Of a DNA stretch of 64,000 bases, positions 1 to 9,979 are shown one piece after another. Both the position numbers and the translations under genes were made by a program. Where the stretch lies: positions 10,236 to 74,235 of the forward strand of contig CAYGPR010000016.1 in the NCBI GenBank assembly GCA_964351985.1, read 5' to 3'. The stretch comes from Meishania sp964351985. Its GTDB lineage: Bacteria; Bacteroidota; Bacteroidia; Flavobacteriales; Flavobacteriaceae. The stretch's first letter is position 1, and the number at the start of each line of letters is the position of its first letter. The notes beneath the pieces are model-generated. The model was not told the DNA's origin. It did not search any database and saw nothing but the letters and a program-made list of their open reading frames with translations.

Positions 1-420
1 ACGAAAGAACTTTCCTCAAAGATCAATGACTCCACAAAAAATGAAGAACAAGTAGAAGAAAGCAGATCGGTCAGTTTCTCCGTTACGAATGAAGGCACTT
101 CGGATCCATTCGATGATTACAAAGTGAGAATCGAGGGTTTCATTAGGGGCAATAATCTGGGCATTTTAGATCAGCTGTCCGCTGAAGCTTTGGAGATTTA
201 TCCCTCGCAGCCTTTTTTCTATTACGCACGGGGTTATGCTTTGAATAAAAAGAAAAAGCATAAAGAGGCCATTGAAGTTCTCGAAGCTGCTCTAGATTAT
301 TTATTGGACGACCCTTCACTGGCCAATAAAATCTATCAACAACTTGCTGATGCCTATACGGCAACAAATAACACTTCGAAGGCAAATATGTATCTTCGTA
401 AGGTCAAACCCGGATTTTAG
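1..420 (+). CDS. TPR-repeat protein, C-terminal part (5' end outside window)
   Basis: The reading frame is open from base 1 to the TAG at 418-420, so this is the last 139 residues of a longer protein. The visible part has a low-complexity acidic/serine stretch, then about 85 residues of paired helices in TPR style (QPFFYYARGYALNKKKKHKE, then a second helix pair near YQQLADAYTATNN). TPR proteins are protein-protein scaffolds; the partner is unknown. It is followed after 2 bp by a DUF4292 lipoprotein and an EnvC-like protein, a common order in Flavobacteriaceae, so an envelope assembly role is plausible but inferred. Confidence 0.8.
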   Translation, partial: TKELSSKINDSTKNEEQVEESRSVSFSVTNEGTSDPFDDYKVRIEGFIRGNNLGILDQLSAEALEIYPSQPFFYYARGYALNKKKKHKEAIEVLEAALDYLLDDPSLANKIYQQLADAYTATNNTSKANMYLRKVKPGF

Positions 421-422
421 CT

Positions 423-1220
423 ATGATAAAAGTACCTCGATTTGCACTGCGCTTTCTGGTTCTCGGTGCTTTTTTGTTTTTGGCCTCTTCATGTAAATCG
501 AAAAAAATTATTTCCGATGGCACGCTCGATGCCAATATCTCGGCCAAGAACCTGATCAAAACCCACTATCAAAATCAACTTGACTTCAAGACCATAAGTG
601 GTAAAATTAAAATTGAGTACTCCGATGGAGATGATGCACAGTCCGTAGGGATCAGTCTTCGCATTAAAAAGGACCAAGCCATTTGGATGAGCGCTCCCTT
701 GGGCATTTTCAAAGCCTATATTACTCCTGATAGGGTATCCTTTTACAACAAACTCGAGAACACCTATTTCGATGGTGATTTTGCATACCTAACCCAACTC
801 TTGGGCACCGAACTCGATTTCAAGAAAGTACAGAATTTATTGTTAGGTGAGGCACTATTCGATTTGCGCAAGGCAAAATATTCGGTTACCTCAACAGGTG
901 AAACCTATCTTTTGAAGCCAAAAGAACCTATTGAACTTTTCAAGATACTTTTCGAAATCGAACCTAAGAACTTTAAAATGGCCTCTCAACAGTTGTCACA
1001 GCCATCTCAAAAGAGATTGTTGAATATCAATTATAAAAACTACCAGAAAATCTACAAGTGGGTCCTGCCGAACGAGATATCTATTTTGGCGACCGAAGGA
1101 ACGAACAGAAATACAATCAACTTAGAGTATCGAAATATGCAGTTTGACGAACCGGTCAACTTCCCCTATAAGATTCCTAAGGGATATGAAGAAATCGTTT
1201 TGACCAAGAATGATATTTAA
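423..1220 (+). CDS. DUF4292 lipoprotein
   Basis: 265 residues. The N-terminus is a lipoprotein signal with lipobox LASSC, so Cys at about residue 24 is the predicted lipidated residue. The body is beta-rich and matches my memory of the Bacteroidota DUF4292 family, recognisable by the SGKIKIEYSDG and IWMSAPLGIFKA segments; that fold is LolA/LolB-like, suggesting lipid or lipoprotein handling at the outer membrane (inference). It starts 2 bp after the TPR gene and overlaps the next gene by 11 bp, so the three are almost surely cotranscribed. Confidence 0.85.
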   Translation: MIKVPRFALRFLVLGAFLFLASSCKSKKIISDGTLDANISAKNLIKTHYQNQLDFKTISGKIKIEYSDGDDAQSVGISLRIKKDQAIWMSAPLGIFKAYITPDRVSFYNKLENTYFDGDFAYLTQLLGTELDFKKVQNLLLGEALFDLRKAKYSVTSTGETYLLKPKEPIELFKILFEIEPKNFKMASQQLSQPSQKRLLNINYKNYQKIYKWVLPNEISILATEGTNRNTINLEYRNMQFDEPVNFPYKIPKGYEEIVLTKNDI

Positions 1221-2445
1221 GAAAACATATCAGTACCGTTGGCTGTTGATTTTAGTCATATTTATGGCTCAATCGGTTTTTGCCCAGACTGATGAACAAA
1301 AGGCACTCGAAGCAAAACGAGAACGACTACAATCAGAAATACGGGACATCAATAGATTGCTTTTCGCACAGGAAAAAGAAAAAGGCAATGTTTTGGATCA
1401 AATGGAAGCCCTTGATCAAAAAATAAACGTACGCCAACAGTTGATTCGCGTCACCAACCAACAATCGAATCTTTTAAATCGGCAAATCAATGCCAACATT
1501 CGCAATATTTCCAAACTGCGTGAAGATTTGGAAACCTTGAAGAAAGAATATGGCGACATGATTCAAAAGTCATATCAGAACAAGTCGAAGCAGAGCCGGT
1601 TGATGTTCCTGCTCTCTTCAGAAAATTTTTACCAAGCCTTTAAAAGGCTTCAGTATATGAAGCAGTACACCGAGTTCAGAAAAAAACAAGGGGAACAGAT
1701 TATGGAAAAAACCGATGATCTGGCCCGATTGAACAAAGACCTGACCGAAGAGCGCAAGGTCAAGGAAGTTTTGATAGCACAGAACAAGAAAGCCAAGGCA
1801 GAGCTGATGGAGGAAATCAAGAGCCAGAAAGACTTATTGGCGACCATTAGAAAAAACGAAAGCGATTATGCGTCCGCCATTGAAAATAAGGAACGCGAGG
1901 CCAAAGAAATTGACAAACAGCTTGAAAAATTGATTCGAGAGGCTATAGCTGCCGCGAACAAAGAATCGGATAAAACGAATACGAGTGATACATCTAGATT
2001 CTTTTTGACTCCCGAAGCGACCATTGTTGCCAATAACTTTTCGGCAAATAAGGGCAAGCTGATCTGGCCTGTGGAAAAAGGCATCAAAAGTCAAGGTTTT
2101 GGGATTTATAGGGATGCGGTATATCCTGGAATAAAACATGAAAGTAACGGAGTTATCATTGCTACGGATGAAGGCGCAAAGGCAAGGGCGATTTTTAAGG
2201 GCGAGGTGCTGGCCATAATTTCCGTTCCGGGGGGTAATAAAGCGGTACAAATAAAGCATGGAAACTTTATTAGCACCTATTATAACTTATCGAATATCTA
2301 CGTCAAAAAGGGAGATATCGTGGAGGCCAAAACCGAATTGGGCGATATTTATACCAATCGGTCTAACGGCCAGACACGGCTAAAATTTTACCTTCATCAG
2401 AATACCGATAAGCTGAACCCTGAGGAATGGGTCTATCAATTATAA
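1210..2445 (+). CDS. EnvC-like murein hydrolase activator (degenerate M23/LytM domain)
   Basis: 411 residues: signal peptide ending near VFAQ, a long periplasmic coiled coil (about residues 25-250, rich in E/K/Q), then a C-terminal LytM-fold domain (about 285-411). The zinc ligands of active M23 peptidases are not preserved: the HxxxD site reads KHESNGVII and the HxH site reads LKFYLHQ. This is the pattern of EnvC, which activates amidases rather than cutting peptidoglycan itself. The ATG overlaps the DUF4292 gene by 11 bp, indicating translational coupling. Likely role: daughter-cell separation. Confidence 0.85.
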   Translation: MIFKKTYQYRWLLILVIFMAQSVFAQTDEQKALEAKRERLQSEIRDINRLLFAQEKEKGNVLDQMEALDQKINVRQQLIRVTNQQSNLLNRQINANIRNISKLREDLETLKKEYGDMIQKSYQNKSKQSRLMFLLSSENFYQAFKRLQYMKQYTEFRKKQGEQIMEKTDDLARLNKDLTEERKVKEVLIAQNKKAKAELMEEIKSQKDLLATIRKNESDYASAIENKEREAKEIDKQLEKLIREAIAAANKESDKTNTSDTSRFFLTPEATIVANNFSANKGKLIWPVEKGIKSQGFGIYRDAVYPGIKHESNGVIIATDEGAKARAIFKGEVLAIISVPGGNKAVQIKHGNFISTYYNLSNIYVKKGDIVEAKTELGDIYTNRSNGQTRLKFYLHQNTDKLNPEEWVYQL

Positions 2446-2453
2446 GGAATACT

Positions 2454-3290
2454 ATGGACAAGATTTTAAATATCAAAGGCACGTTTACACTTCACAATGG
2501 AACCAACATGCCCTATTTGGGCCTTGGGACCTATCAATCCGATAATGATCAAGAAGTCATCGATGCCGTTACATATGCTTTGGAAATCGGATATCGCCAT
2601 ATTGATACAGCTTCGATATATGGCAATGAAGAAGGTGTGGGAAAAGGAATCAGAGAAAGTAATGTAGCTCGTGAGGCTATTTTTTTGGTTAGTAAGGTGT
2701 GGAATGATGATCAAGGCTATGAAAGCACGTTGAAGGCATTTGAAGCAAGCCTAAAACGATTAAATACGGACTATTTGGATCTGTACCTTGTTCATTGGCC
2801 GGTACCCGGAAAATACAAGGATACATGGCGTGCTCTTGAAAAATTATATCATGAAAAACGTATTCGTGCCATTGGGGTCAGCAATTTCATGAGGCATCAC
2901 CTTGAAGATGTTCTTGAGGGTGCAGAAATTGTTCCTATGGTCAACCAAATGGAATTTCACCCTTATGTTGTGCAACAAAACCTTATTGATTTTTGCAAAA
3001 GTAAGAACATACAATACGAAGCCTGGTCGCCTTTTATGCAAGGAAAACTTTTCAAATTGGATATTTGTGATAGGCTAGCAAAGAAATATGGCAAAACACC
3101 CGCACAAATAATACTACGTTGGAATTTGCAAAAGGGGGTAGTAACGATACCTAAGTCTACCAAAGCCAATAGAATAAGTTCTAACGCCGATATCTTTGAT
3201 TTTGAACTATCGAATGACGAGGTAGCCTATCTCGATAGTTTTGATAGAGGGGAACGTATTGGGCCTGACCCCAACAACTTTGAATTTTGA
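2454..3290 (+). CDS. Aldo/keto reductase
   Basis: 278 residues from the ATG at 2454, preceded by AAGGAA; an earlier in-frame start at 2427 lies inside the upstream gene and is less likely. (beta/alpha)8 NADPH-dependent oxidoreductase reducing small aldehydes or ketones. The catalytic tetrad is complete: Asp51 (HIDTASIYG), Tyr56, Lys81 (VSKVW) and His114 (YLVHWP). The AKR signatures GYRHIDTA and the C-terminal IPKSTKANRI segment (NADPH 2'-phosphate contact) are present. Substrate cannot be read from sequence. It follows the EnvC-like gene by 8 bp. Confidence 0.92.
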   Translation: MDKILNIKGTFTLHNGTNMPYLGLGTYQSDNDQEVIDAVTYALEIGYRHIDTASIYGNEEGVGKGIRESNVAREAIFLVSKVWNDDQGYESTLKAFEASLKRLNTDYLDLYLVHWPVPGKYKDTWRALEKLYHEKRIRAIGVSNFMRHHLEDVLEGAEIVPMVNQMEFHPYVVQQNLIDFCKSKNIQYEAWSPFMQGKLFKLDICDRLAKKYGKTPAQIILRWNLQKGVVTIPKSTKANRISSNADIFDFELSNDEVAYLDSFDRGERIGPDPNNFEF

Positions 3291-3294
3291 AAAT

Positions 3295-3807
3295 CTAGCC
3301 CATAAATAAAGCTCGTAGTTCCGTAGCTTCGTTTGGTTTCATTTTCCCGGCAAGTACAAGACTTAACTGTTTCCTCCTCAAAGCACCATCAAAGCGTTCT
3401 TTTTCAATTTCGGTCTCGGGCTGAAGTGATGGTACTTCGGTAGGTTTTCCAGTTTCGTCAACGGCTACGAAAGTATAGATGGCTTCATTGGCCTTGGTGC
3501 GTTTGCCATTATAGCGATCTTCCATCCAAACATCGATATATACTTCCATTGAAGTATTGAAGGCTCTTGAAACTGCTGCTTCTACGGTAACTACACTGCC
3601 CAACGGAACTGCTTGATTGAAGGCAACATGGTTAACCGATGCGGTAACCGTAATGCGTCGGCTATGTCGGCGCGCCGCAATGCTGGCCGCGCGATCCATT
3701 CGTGCCAAAAGTTCTCCTCCGAAAAGATTGTTCAAAGGGTTGGTCTCGCTCGGGAGTACCATATCGGTCATTACAGTTCGTGAATCTTTGGGATTTTTGA
3801 CTTCCAT
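3295..3807 (-). CDS. Acyl-CoA thioesterase, hotdog fold
   Basis: 170 residues from the ATG whose complement is at 3805-3807; an upstream in-frame extension runs into the neighbouring gene and has no family resemblance. It is a cytosolic hotdog-fold hydrolase releasing CoA from acyl-CoA, related to the YciA/BACH group: NPLNNLFGGELLARMD contains the conserved N-x-x-G-x-x-x-G-G-x-x-x-x-x-x-D helix, followed by VTASVNHVAF. It is convergent with the aldo/keto reductase, with only 4 bp between stops. Acyl-chain specificity is unknown. Confidence 0.88.
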   Translation of the reverse strand: MEVKNPKDSRTVMTDMVLPSETNPLNNLFGGELLARMDRAASIAARRHSRRITVTASVNHVAFNQAVPLGSVVTVEAAVSRAFNTSMEVYIDVWMEDRYNGKRTKANEAIYTFVAVDETGKPTEVPSLQPETEIEKERFDGALRRKQLSLVLAGKMKPNEATELRALFMG

Positions 3808-3865
3808 ATCACAAATTTTCGGCAAAGATACGAGCAATATATAAGGAGAAAAGCCGGATGTGCTT

Positions 3866-4822
3866 TTATTTTTTTGAAAGCAGCCAAGCATCTTTCGACT
3901 GCGTACTCTTGATCTTACGTAGTTCTCGCAGCGCTTCTTGGGCATCGGTATAACGGCTATAGGTAACTACATGAAGACCATGATCATTGGTACCCAAATA
4001 TTCGGCTTCAAAGCCACGTCGCTTTAATTGACCGATTTTCTTATCGGCATTTTTCCTGAAGCGAAATGCGCCTGCCACGATGTGGTGGGTTGCGACATGC
4101 TTCTTTTTGGTGATGACATCCAAATTAACGGTAGGTAGTTCTATGGGTTTTGCATCAAAAAAGGTTGCTTCCTGAATATGCTCCGAGACTTTTTGCTGTG
4201 CCTCCTCTTGAGCCAGTTGTTGGGCATTTACGGTTTCGTTGTAAAAGCGTAGCCCTGTTAATCCTGTAGAAACGGCCAAAAGAAAAATAGCCGCATATTT
4301 TAGATAGGGCCGAAGTGTGAATTCAGAATGCCTTTTTTGTTCAGGAGTTATGATGAACGGAATACGCTCTTCTAGTTCGGCCACCTCCTCTTTTAGTACT
4401 TCGCGGATCACAGGGGCGGATGCAAATGACGATAGCCCGAACGAAGAGGTCAAATAGTTCACCTTGTCCGAAGGTTGAAATACGATTTTAGCATCACTGT
4501 TCAAAAAAAGCTTCCCGACATTGGTAAGCGTCAAATGCTCGCCTTGAATCAACTTCCCTTTCCAGATCTTGACCAAGTCGGTCAGTTTGGCCAACATCTC
4601 CTCATAAGATACTTTCTCTGCCTCCGCCATATAAGACACCAATAAGCCGTCGTTCGAGGTCAATTGAGCGTTGAATGAAAGCGATTTTGATGGAGGATAA
4701 AAAGTATTGGCATTGGTATCGATGACCGCAGACTTTGTTTGCGTCAAAAAAGCACCAAAGTCGGGGACGACCACACAGTTGTAACGATATAATAATTCGG
4801 CTATATAGTGTTCTAAGGCCAT
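3866..4822 (-). CDS. HU-CCDC81-type and SPOR domain membrane protein
   Basis: 318 residues. The N-terminal ~130 residues resemble the bacterial HU/CCDC81 pair of domains (start HYIAELLYRYNCVVVPDFG). A single membrane helix follows at about 172-190 (YAAIFLLAVSTGLTGL), then a periplasmic linker and a C-terminal SPOR domain (about 245-318, HHIVAGAFRFRKNADKKIGQ). SPOR domains bind denuded septal peptidoglycan, so this is probably a division-site protein in Flavobacteriia; the role of the cytoplasmic HU-like part is unknown. It lies 58 bp upstream of the thioesterase, same strand. Confidence 0.82.
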   Translation of the reverse strand: MALEHYIAELLYRYNCVVVPDFGAFLTQTKSAVIDTNANTFYPPSKSLSFNAQLTSNDGLLVSYMAEAEKVSYEEMLAKLTDLVKIWKGKLIQGEHLTLTNVGKLFLNSDAKIVFQPSDKVNYLTSSFGLSSFASAPVIREVLKEEVAELEERIPFIITPEQKRHSEFTLRPYLKYAAIFLLAVSTGLTGLRFYNETVNAQQLAQEEAQQKVSEHIQEATFFDAKPIELPTVNLDVITKKKHVATHHIVAGAFRFRKNADKKIGQLKRRGFEAEYLGTNDHGLHVVTYSRYTDAQEALRELRKIKSTQSKDAWLLSKK

Positions 4823-4911
4823 ATCGACAAATATTGGAAAAAATCGGACGGTTCAAAACCCCGAACGTAACTTTTTATTAACATTAAATTTTATGTATTT
4901 TGTGAATAACT

Positions 4912-6030
4912 ATGAGCGATTCACAACTCTCTGAAGAAGAATTGATTGCCCTTTTGCGACTGCAGAACATTCCGAATATTGGTGATGTGATTGCCAAAAA
5001 ATTGATTTCACACTGCGGTGGACCGATGGCTGTTTTTAAGGATAGACGGCAGCAACTGCTGAAAATTGATGGTATAGGTACTTACACGCTTCAAGGGCTT
5101 TACGATACCGAGCATCTAGAGGCCGCTCAACAGGAGTATGAGTACATTAAGAGGAATAACCTAGGCTATTCCTATTTTATGGGGGAAGACTACCCAATGC
5201 TCTTAAAGCATTGTATCGATGGCCCTATCTTACTTTTCAAAAGAGGTAATATCGATTTAACGGGCCGTAGGATTATCAGTATTGTGGGAACACGTAATAT
5301 TACTAGTTATGGTACTGCATTTTGTGAGCGGTTTATTGAGGAAATAGCCCCCTTAGACCCTATCATTGTGAGCGGTTTTGCCTATGGAATCGATATCTGC
5401 GCTCAAAGAGCTGCTATAAAGCATGGTCTTCAAACTATAGGATGTCTTGCCCATGGATTAAATCAGATCTATCCAAAAGTGCACTCCAAGTATATGTCCG
5501 ATGTGGAGAAAAATGGAGGATTCTTCACCGAATTCTGGAGTACGAGCAATCCCGATCGTGAAAATTTTCTGAAGCGCAATCGGATCATAGCGGGTATGGC
5601 CGAAGCGACGGTGGTCGTAGAATCGGCTGAAAGAGGAGGAAGTTTGGTTACTGCTGACATTGCCAATAGCTATAACCGCGATGTGTTTGCAGTTCCGGGT
5701 AGGGCACAAGACAAATTCAGTTCTGGCTGCAATAACCTTATCAAACAACAAAAAGCCCAGATGCTGACCTCGGCGGCCGATTTGGTCTATCTTTTAGGAT
5801 GGGAAGTCGAGAAAGCGGAATCCAAAACAGTGCAGAAGCAACTTTTTGTAGAATTGGACGACACCGAACAATCGATCTATTCCTATTTACAAAAAGATGG
5901 GAAACAGTTGTTGGACAGTATCGCCCTAGAATGCAAAATACCTATTTTTAGGGTTTCATCTACCCTTCTGAATATGGAAATGAAGGGAGTAATTCGGCCG
6001 TTACCGGGGAAATTGTTCGAGGCCATATAG
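4912..6030 (+). CDS. dprA: DNA-processing protein DprA
   Basis: 372 residues. DprA loads RecA on incoming single-stranded DNA during natural transformation. There is an N-terminal helix-hairpin-helix/SAM-like region (LRLQNIPNIGDVIAKKLISH), a Rossmann-like DNA_processg_A domain (about 80-290) with ISIVGTRNITSYG, VSGFAYGIDICAQRAA and GGSLVTADIA motifs, and a C-terminal winged-helix-like domain (about 310-372). It is divergent from the SPOR gene with 89 bp between start codons. recA lies 8.5 kb downstream on the other strand. Confidence 0.95.
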   Translation: MSDSQLSEEELIALLRLQNIPNIGDVIAKKLISHCGGPMAVFKDRRQQLLKIDGIGTYTLQGLYDTEHLEAAQQEYEYIKRNNLGYSYFMGEDYPMLLKHCIDGPILLFKRGNIDLTGRRIISIVGTRNITSYGTAFCERFIEEIAPLDPIIVSGFAYGIDICAQRAAIKHGLQTIGCLAHGLNQIYPKVHSKYMSDVEKNGGFFTEFWSTSNPDRENFLKRNRIIAGMAEATVVVESAERGGSLVTADIANSYNRDVFAVPGRAQDKFSSGCNNLIKQQKAQMLTSAADLVYLLGWEVEKAESKTVQKQLFVELDDTEQSIYSYLQKDGKQLLDSIALECKIPIFRVSSTLLNMEMKGVIRPLPGKLFEAI

Positions 6031-6163
6031 TTTCTTCCAAACTATTGGGTCGGTAATCAAAGAATAGTTCTTCTAAAAGCCGTTCGAATGGTAGTTCATC
6101 GATAAAACGTTTCAATTAAAGGCAATATTCTCTTTCTGAAACAGCAGTAAAAAAAAAGCAAAC

Positions 6164-6181
6164 AGACCGAGCGGTCTTTTT
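6164..6181. terminator. Short bidirectional terminator between dprA and the TonB-plug gene
   Basis: AGACC / GGTCT stem with a four-base GAGC loop, preceded by a run of A and followed by TTTTT. It sits between two convergent genes. The stem is short, so its strength is uncertain. Confidence 0.5.
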
Positions 6182-6198
6182 CATTAAAGGAGGGCAAA

Positions 6199-9100
6199 TT
6201 ATCGTATTGGCCCACTTTTAGTGCCAAAAGTCTCCAAATACGTTCCTGGGGTGCCGTTTTTCGAGAGGCTCTCAATGGATACTTGTATTTCTTTTGCCGA
6301 ATCTGAATTGAAAAATTCTATCTTGGCATTTCCATTCATATCAGTCAAAACAGATGGAGTCCAATACAAGGTGGCTCGATAGTCGGGTGCTTCATGGCGG
6401 TCTAATTTCATATCATATTTCGGGGAGTAAAATGTTTTTCCCGCTGCATGGCCAAAAACAGTTGCTTTTGGCAAGTTGCTTTCGTCAGGCAAGGAGTAAT
6501 ACCCTTGTTTTGTATAAATCAAGATTATGCCGCCCTGACCTTGTAGCGCAGAGATCATGGCAGCCGTACCCCCTTTCAATACTTCGATTCTCTCGATCGA
6601 CCGAACATCCAAGCTAAGAACAGAACCTGGTATCGGTGATTCTGCTGTTGCTATACCTGAACCGCTAAGCCCACTTCGAGGTTGTTCTCCCAATCCCCCG
6701 CTTTGTAGCGTTGGGACCGACGTGGGCATTTGGGCCGATGTGGCCTCAAATTGTTGTACTCCGTCTATTAGCCACAATGGATTACCTCCGTTCCTTATAC
6801 TGATTCTCCTATCCATGCCAGTGCCGGAGACGCGAATTCCCGCAATCCCACTTAAAAGTTGGAAAATATCATTTAAAGGTTCTTTGTCGTCAGAGTATAT
6901 TGTGACGTCAGGTAGGATGCCGGCAACCGAAGGCAATGCCGCCGTGACCATATCGATTCTATCGGCTGCTACTGTTACCTCATCTAACATTGTGGTATTA
7001 TCAAATGAGAATAGTGAATCCATTTTCGAGCGTGCTGTAGCGAACTCTAAAAAAGTATCGTCTTCCTGGTTTTCAAAAGGCATTAGGGTTTTGAATTCGG
7101 GTTTTGGGGCTTTATATGTTCCTTCGTCCAATTCAACAACGATTTCTATGGGCTTCTCTTTTTCATTTTGAGCATTGAATACAAGCTTAACACTATCCTT
7201 TTGGTTTAGATTCTCAATAAGGAACTTTCCTTTTTCATCAGTTGTCGTTGTATAAAGCTTCGTTTCTTCGCTCGATTTGGCAAAAACGGAAAGAACACTA
7301 TTGATTAAAGGTCGATTCTTTACCTTATAGGCAGTACCTGAGATTTTTAGCCCTTGTGAAAATGAAATTTTTTTTTGGACCATATCTTCTTGCCAAAGCT
7401 CTGGCCAATCGAACTTGCGCCAACCGTGGGTCATCATCACAAGGTCCAATCGATTCACAGTACTTCTCGTTTGGTCCTTAAATAGGAATCCCGGGTTTTC
7501 GATTTGTCCCTTTACTTCGGATTCCAATAAAAGATGGGTCAAAATGTTCGAAGAAGTCGAACTTTTTAAGGATTGTTCGGTATCGGTAACGGCTACCGAT
7601 ATTTCGGTCGAAATCGGTCGGCCATCGGTATCGGTGACATTAACGTTAAGCGTTATTTTATCCCTTTTCCCAGGTTTTGATGGTGTAATGTTGGCGCGAA
7701 TCACCAACTCATCTTGATTATTGACGAAAAGTGCGCGTTCGCACCATGGTTTTCTTTCTTCGTCAAAAAGGGTAAGGGTCAAAACACCACTCGGAATTTT
7801 AGTTTTGGGAATGTCAAATGAAAGGGTCGGCCGAAAACCGAATTTAAATTTTCCTTGATAAAATTTTTTATTGCGGAGACTTCCAATAATATAAAATGCC
7901 TTGTTTCTTATACTTTCGCTGGCGGAAACAGTAACCCGAATACTTTTTTCGCTAGAATTATTTATGGAAAGTGAATATCCCTCGTTTAGAATCTTTGGCA
8001 ATGGGAATTGCCGGCCACTGTCAAGAATGGCCTTATAACGTTCCCCCTTTTTTGGAACTAATTGAAAAAATCCGGCCCCGTTTTCCAAAGTATTCAGTTG
8101 AGCCGATATTTTCCCTTCGGAGTCCACAACCTGTCCTTTTATATCTTTTCCCAGACCGTTGCTGCCAACCGCTCTGAAAGCCATCTTTATGGGAAGGTTC
8201 GCTACGGCATATCCTCCTTCGGGGAAAAACTGTAGGTCCGTACCATCTTTGGCCTCAAGCCCAGTTTGTTTCTCTGAATCTCCGGTGATTTTGATTGTTT
8301 TCGTGTAGAAAAAATCTGGGTCAAAATTTCGCATCCAATCGGTATAGGCTCTCAATTGATAATTGCCTTTAGGGATGTATTTTGGAATTTTTAATGATCC
8401 TGACGCCCTTCCACTGGCTAATTCATGTGACTGTGATACTAATATGGTATTATTCGGCCCGATTAAATCGATATAAAGTACTTTGCTGGCGAGATTATAT
8501 TCCAAAAAACTTCCTAGGGTTGAGTAGGCGCTATACCAGAGTTCTTCCCCTTCGGTGAAAATATCCCGGTCAGTATGTAGGTATACTTTTTCAAGAATGT
8601 TATGTTGGGTGTAGCGGTTCATTTTTTCCGATAATTCCTGAATAAACATATCCTGGGAAATATCCGCGTCCATGACCCCGATGTTTTCGGCACTATTCAA
8701 AAAAACCGAATTGAAGGCCTTATTCTGTTCAAAAGAGGATATGATTTCTTCTTCAATAGGGGTTCTTTTGACGATTGGGTTGTCGGCCCAAAATTCTTGA
8801 TTGTATCCAATGTCGTCCAGTTTATCCCAATCGCTTTGGTTCCTTTTGAGTCTGCTGCCCAACTTTTTACGTGAAGTCGGGTTGTAATGTTCAAAGAAAA
8901 CCAAAGATGAAGTTGTTGCGGTGTAATATTGCAGACTGTCGTTTTTATAGTAGTCAAATTCTTGATCTACTTTGATATAATCTAAAATTAAGGCACCATC
9001 TTTTTTATAGGTGATTTCATAGGCAATTCTATAATCTTTCCAAGAGCCGTTCTCGGTGGTAAGTCGGGTAAGCTTCAGGTCATCCCTCGAAAGGTTCCCC

Positions 9101-9909
9101 TTTATTTTTAGAATATTATAATTTTCAGTATCAATATAGATTTCTCCTTCAAAAGTAGGCGTTGCATCGGACTGCAAGGGGTTGAAATGGACAATGGCAA
9201 TTTTCTTTTCGTCCGATTGAACAAACTTGTTTATGGAGACATTGTAAAATGATTCTATATTATCGCGTAATGGAAATATAAGTTCATCGGTATCAGGCTG
9301 TAAGGGTGTCAGTATTCTGGACAAAACGGTAAAGTTCCGATTGAAAACAGCACTTTCCTTAAGCGCATAGCGACCTTCGAGGATGCTCCAGTCCTTAATG
9401 CCTTCTGCGCTATATCTGATATCATAGAAAATTTCGGAAAATTCAGAGTAGCTATTTCCATTTTTCGACTTTTGACGGTAAAATGCCTTGCCGTAGTTAT
9501 TTGCGTTGGATTTCTCTTTTGCTATTTGAAAGGCTTTTTGTGCAAGTTCCAAGGCATAGAAGTCTTTTTTATCGCCAAGTACGGTAATCTCATCCAGATT
9601 GTTGGTGAACGGTTGGAGTTCAACGACGTTATCGGAGTTTTGGGAAATCTCAAAAACTTTTTCCCCATAGCTGATATGTGAGAAAACCAGTGTTGAAGGC
9701 AAAGAATCTACCTCGACTATGAACTCCCCCAGTTCGTTGCTTAGCGTACCCATCAGGGAAGATTCCACGGAAATATTGCAATAGGGAATGATTTCACCGT
9801 TTTTTCCATCAATGACTTTGCCATAGATTTTTTCTTGCTCATGAATAGATGGGGTGAACGCATTTATAAAAACAAGAAACAATAAAAGTTTGCCAACAAA
9901 ATGCTTCAT
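6199..9909 (-). CDS. Carboxypeptidase-D-like / macroglobulin MG2 / TonB-plug domain protein
   Basis: 1236 residues from the ATG at 9907-9909, which gives a normal signal peptide (KLLLFLVFINAFTP); the longer frame adds 27 unlikely residues. Order: CarboxypepD_reg-like domain (about 25-105), a DUF5686-like beta region (about 110-380), a macroglobulin MG2-like domain starting at EKVYLHTDRDIFTEGEELWY (about 440-550), further Ig-like domains, and a TonB-dependent receptor plug near the C-terminus (about 1000-1140, IRNGGNPLWLIDGV and SIERIEVLKGG). The 22-strand receptor barrel is absent, so it is not an autonomous transporter. Predicted outer-membrane or periplasmic protein of unknown role. Confidence 0.85.
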   Translation of the reverse strand: MKHFVGKLLLFLVFINAFTPSIHEQEKIYGKVIDGKNGEIIPYCNISVESSLMGTLSNELGEFIVEVDSLPSTLVFSHISYGEKVFEISQNSDNVVELQPFTNNLDEITVLGDKKDFYALELAQKAFQIAKEKSNANNYGKAFYRQKSKNGNSYSEFSEIFYDIRYSAEGIKDWSILEGRYALKESAVFNRNFTVLSRILTPLQPDTDELIFPLRDNIESFYNVSINKFVQSDEKKIAIVHFNPLQSDATPTFEGEIYIDTENYNILKIKGNLSRDDLKLTRLTTENGSWKDYRIAYEITYKKDGALILDYIKVDQEFDYYKNDSLQYYTATTSSLVFFEHYNPTSRKKLGSRLKRNQSDWDKLDDIGYNQEFWADNPIVKRTPIEEEIISSFEQNKAFNSVFLNSAENIGVMDADISQDMFIQELSEKMNRYTQHNILEKVYLHTDRDIFTEGEELWYSAYSTLGSFLEYNLASKVLYIDLIGPNNTILVSQSHELASGRASGSLKIPKYIPKGNYQLRAYTDWMRNFDPDFFYTKTIKITGDSEKQTGLEAKDGTDLQFFPEGGYAVANLPIKMAFRAVGSNGLGKDIKGQVVDSEGKISAQLNTLENGAGFFQLVPKKGERYKAILDSGRQFPLPKILNEGYSLSINNSSEKSIRVTVSASESIRNKAFYIIGSLRNKKFYQGKFKFGFRPTLSFDIPKTKIPSGVLTLTLFDEERKPWCERALFVNNQDELVIRANITPSKPGKRDKITLNVNVTDTDGRPISTEISVAVTDTEQSLKSSTSSNILTHLLLESEVKGQIENPGFLFKDQTRSTVNRLDLVMMTHGWRKFDWPELWQEDMVQKKISFSQGLKISGTAYKVKNRPLINSVLSVFAKSSEETKLYTTTTDEKGKFLIENLNQKDSVKLVFNAQNEKEKPIEIVVELDEGTYKAPKPEFKTLMPFENQEDDTFLEFATARSKMDSLFSFDNTTMLDEVTVAADRIDMVTAALPSVAGILPDVTIYSDDKEPLNDIFQLLSGIAGIRVSGTGMDRRISIRNGGNPLWLIDGVQQFEATSAQMPTSVPTLQSGGLGEQPRSGLSGSGIATAESPIPGSVLSLDVRSIERIEVLKGGTAAMISALQGQGGIILIYTKQGYYSLPDESNLPKATVFGHAAGKTFYSPKYDMKLDRHEAPDYRATLYWTPSVLTDMNGNAKIEFFNSDSAKEIQVSIESLSKNGTPGTYLETFGTKSGPIR

Positions 9910-9979
9910 CTTGCTTATGGTTGAAGCAAGAATGTACGAAGTAAAACTCAAAAATGAAAGAAGGTCGAATATAAGAATC

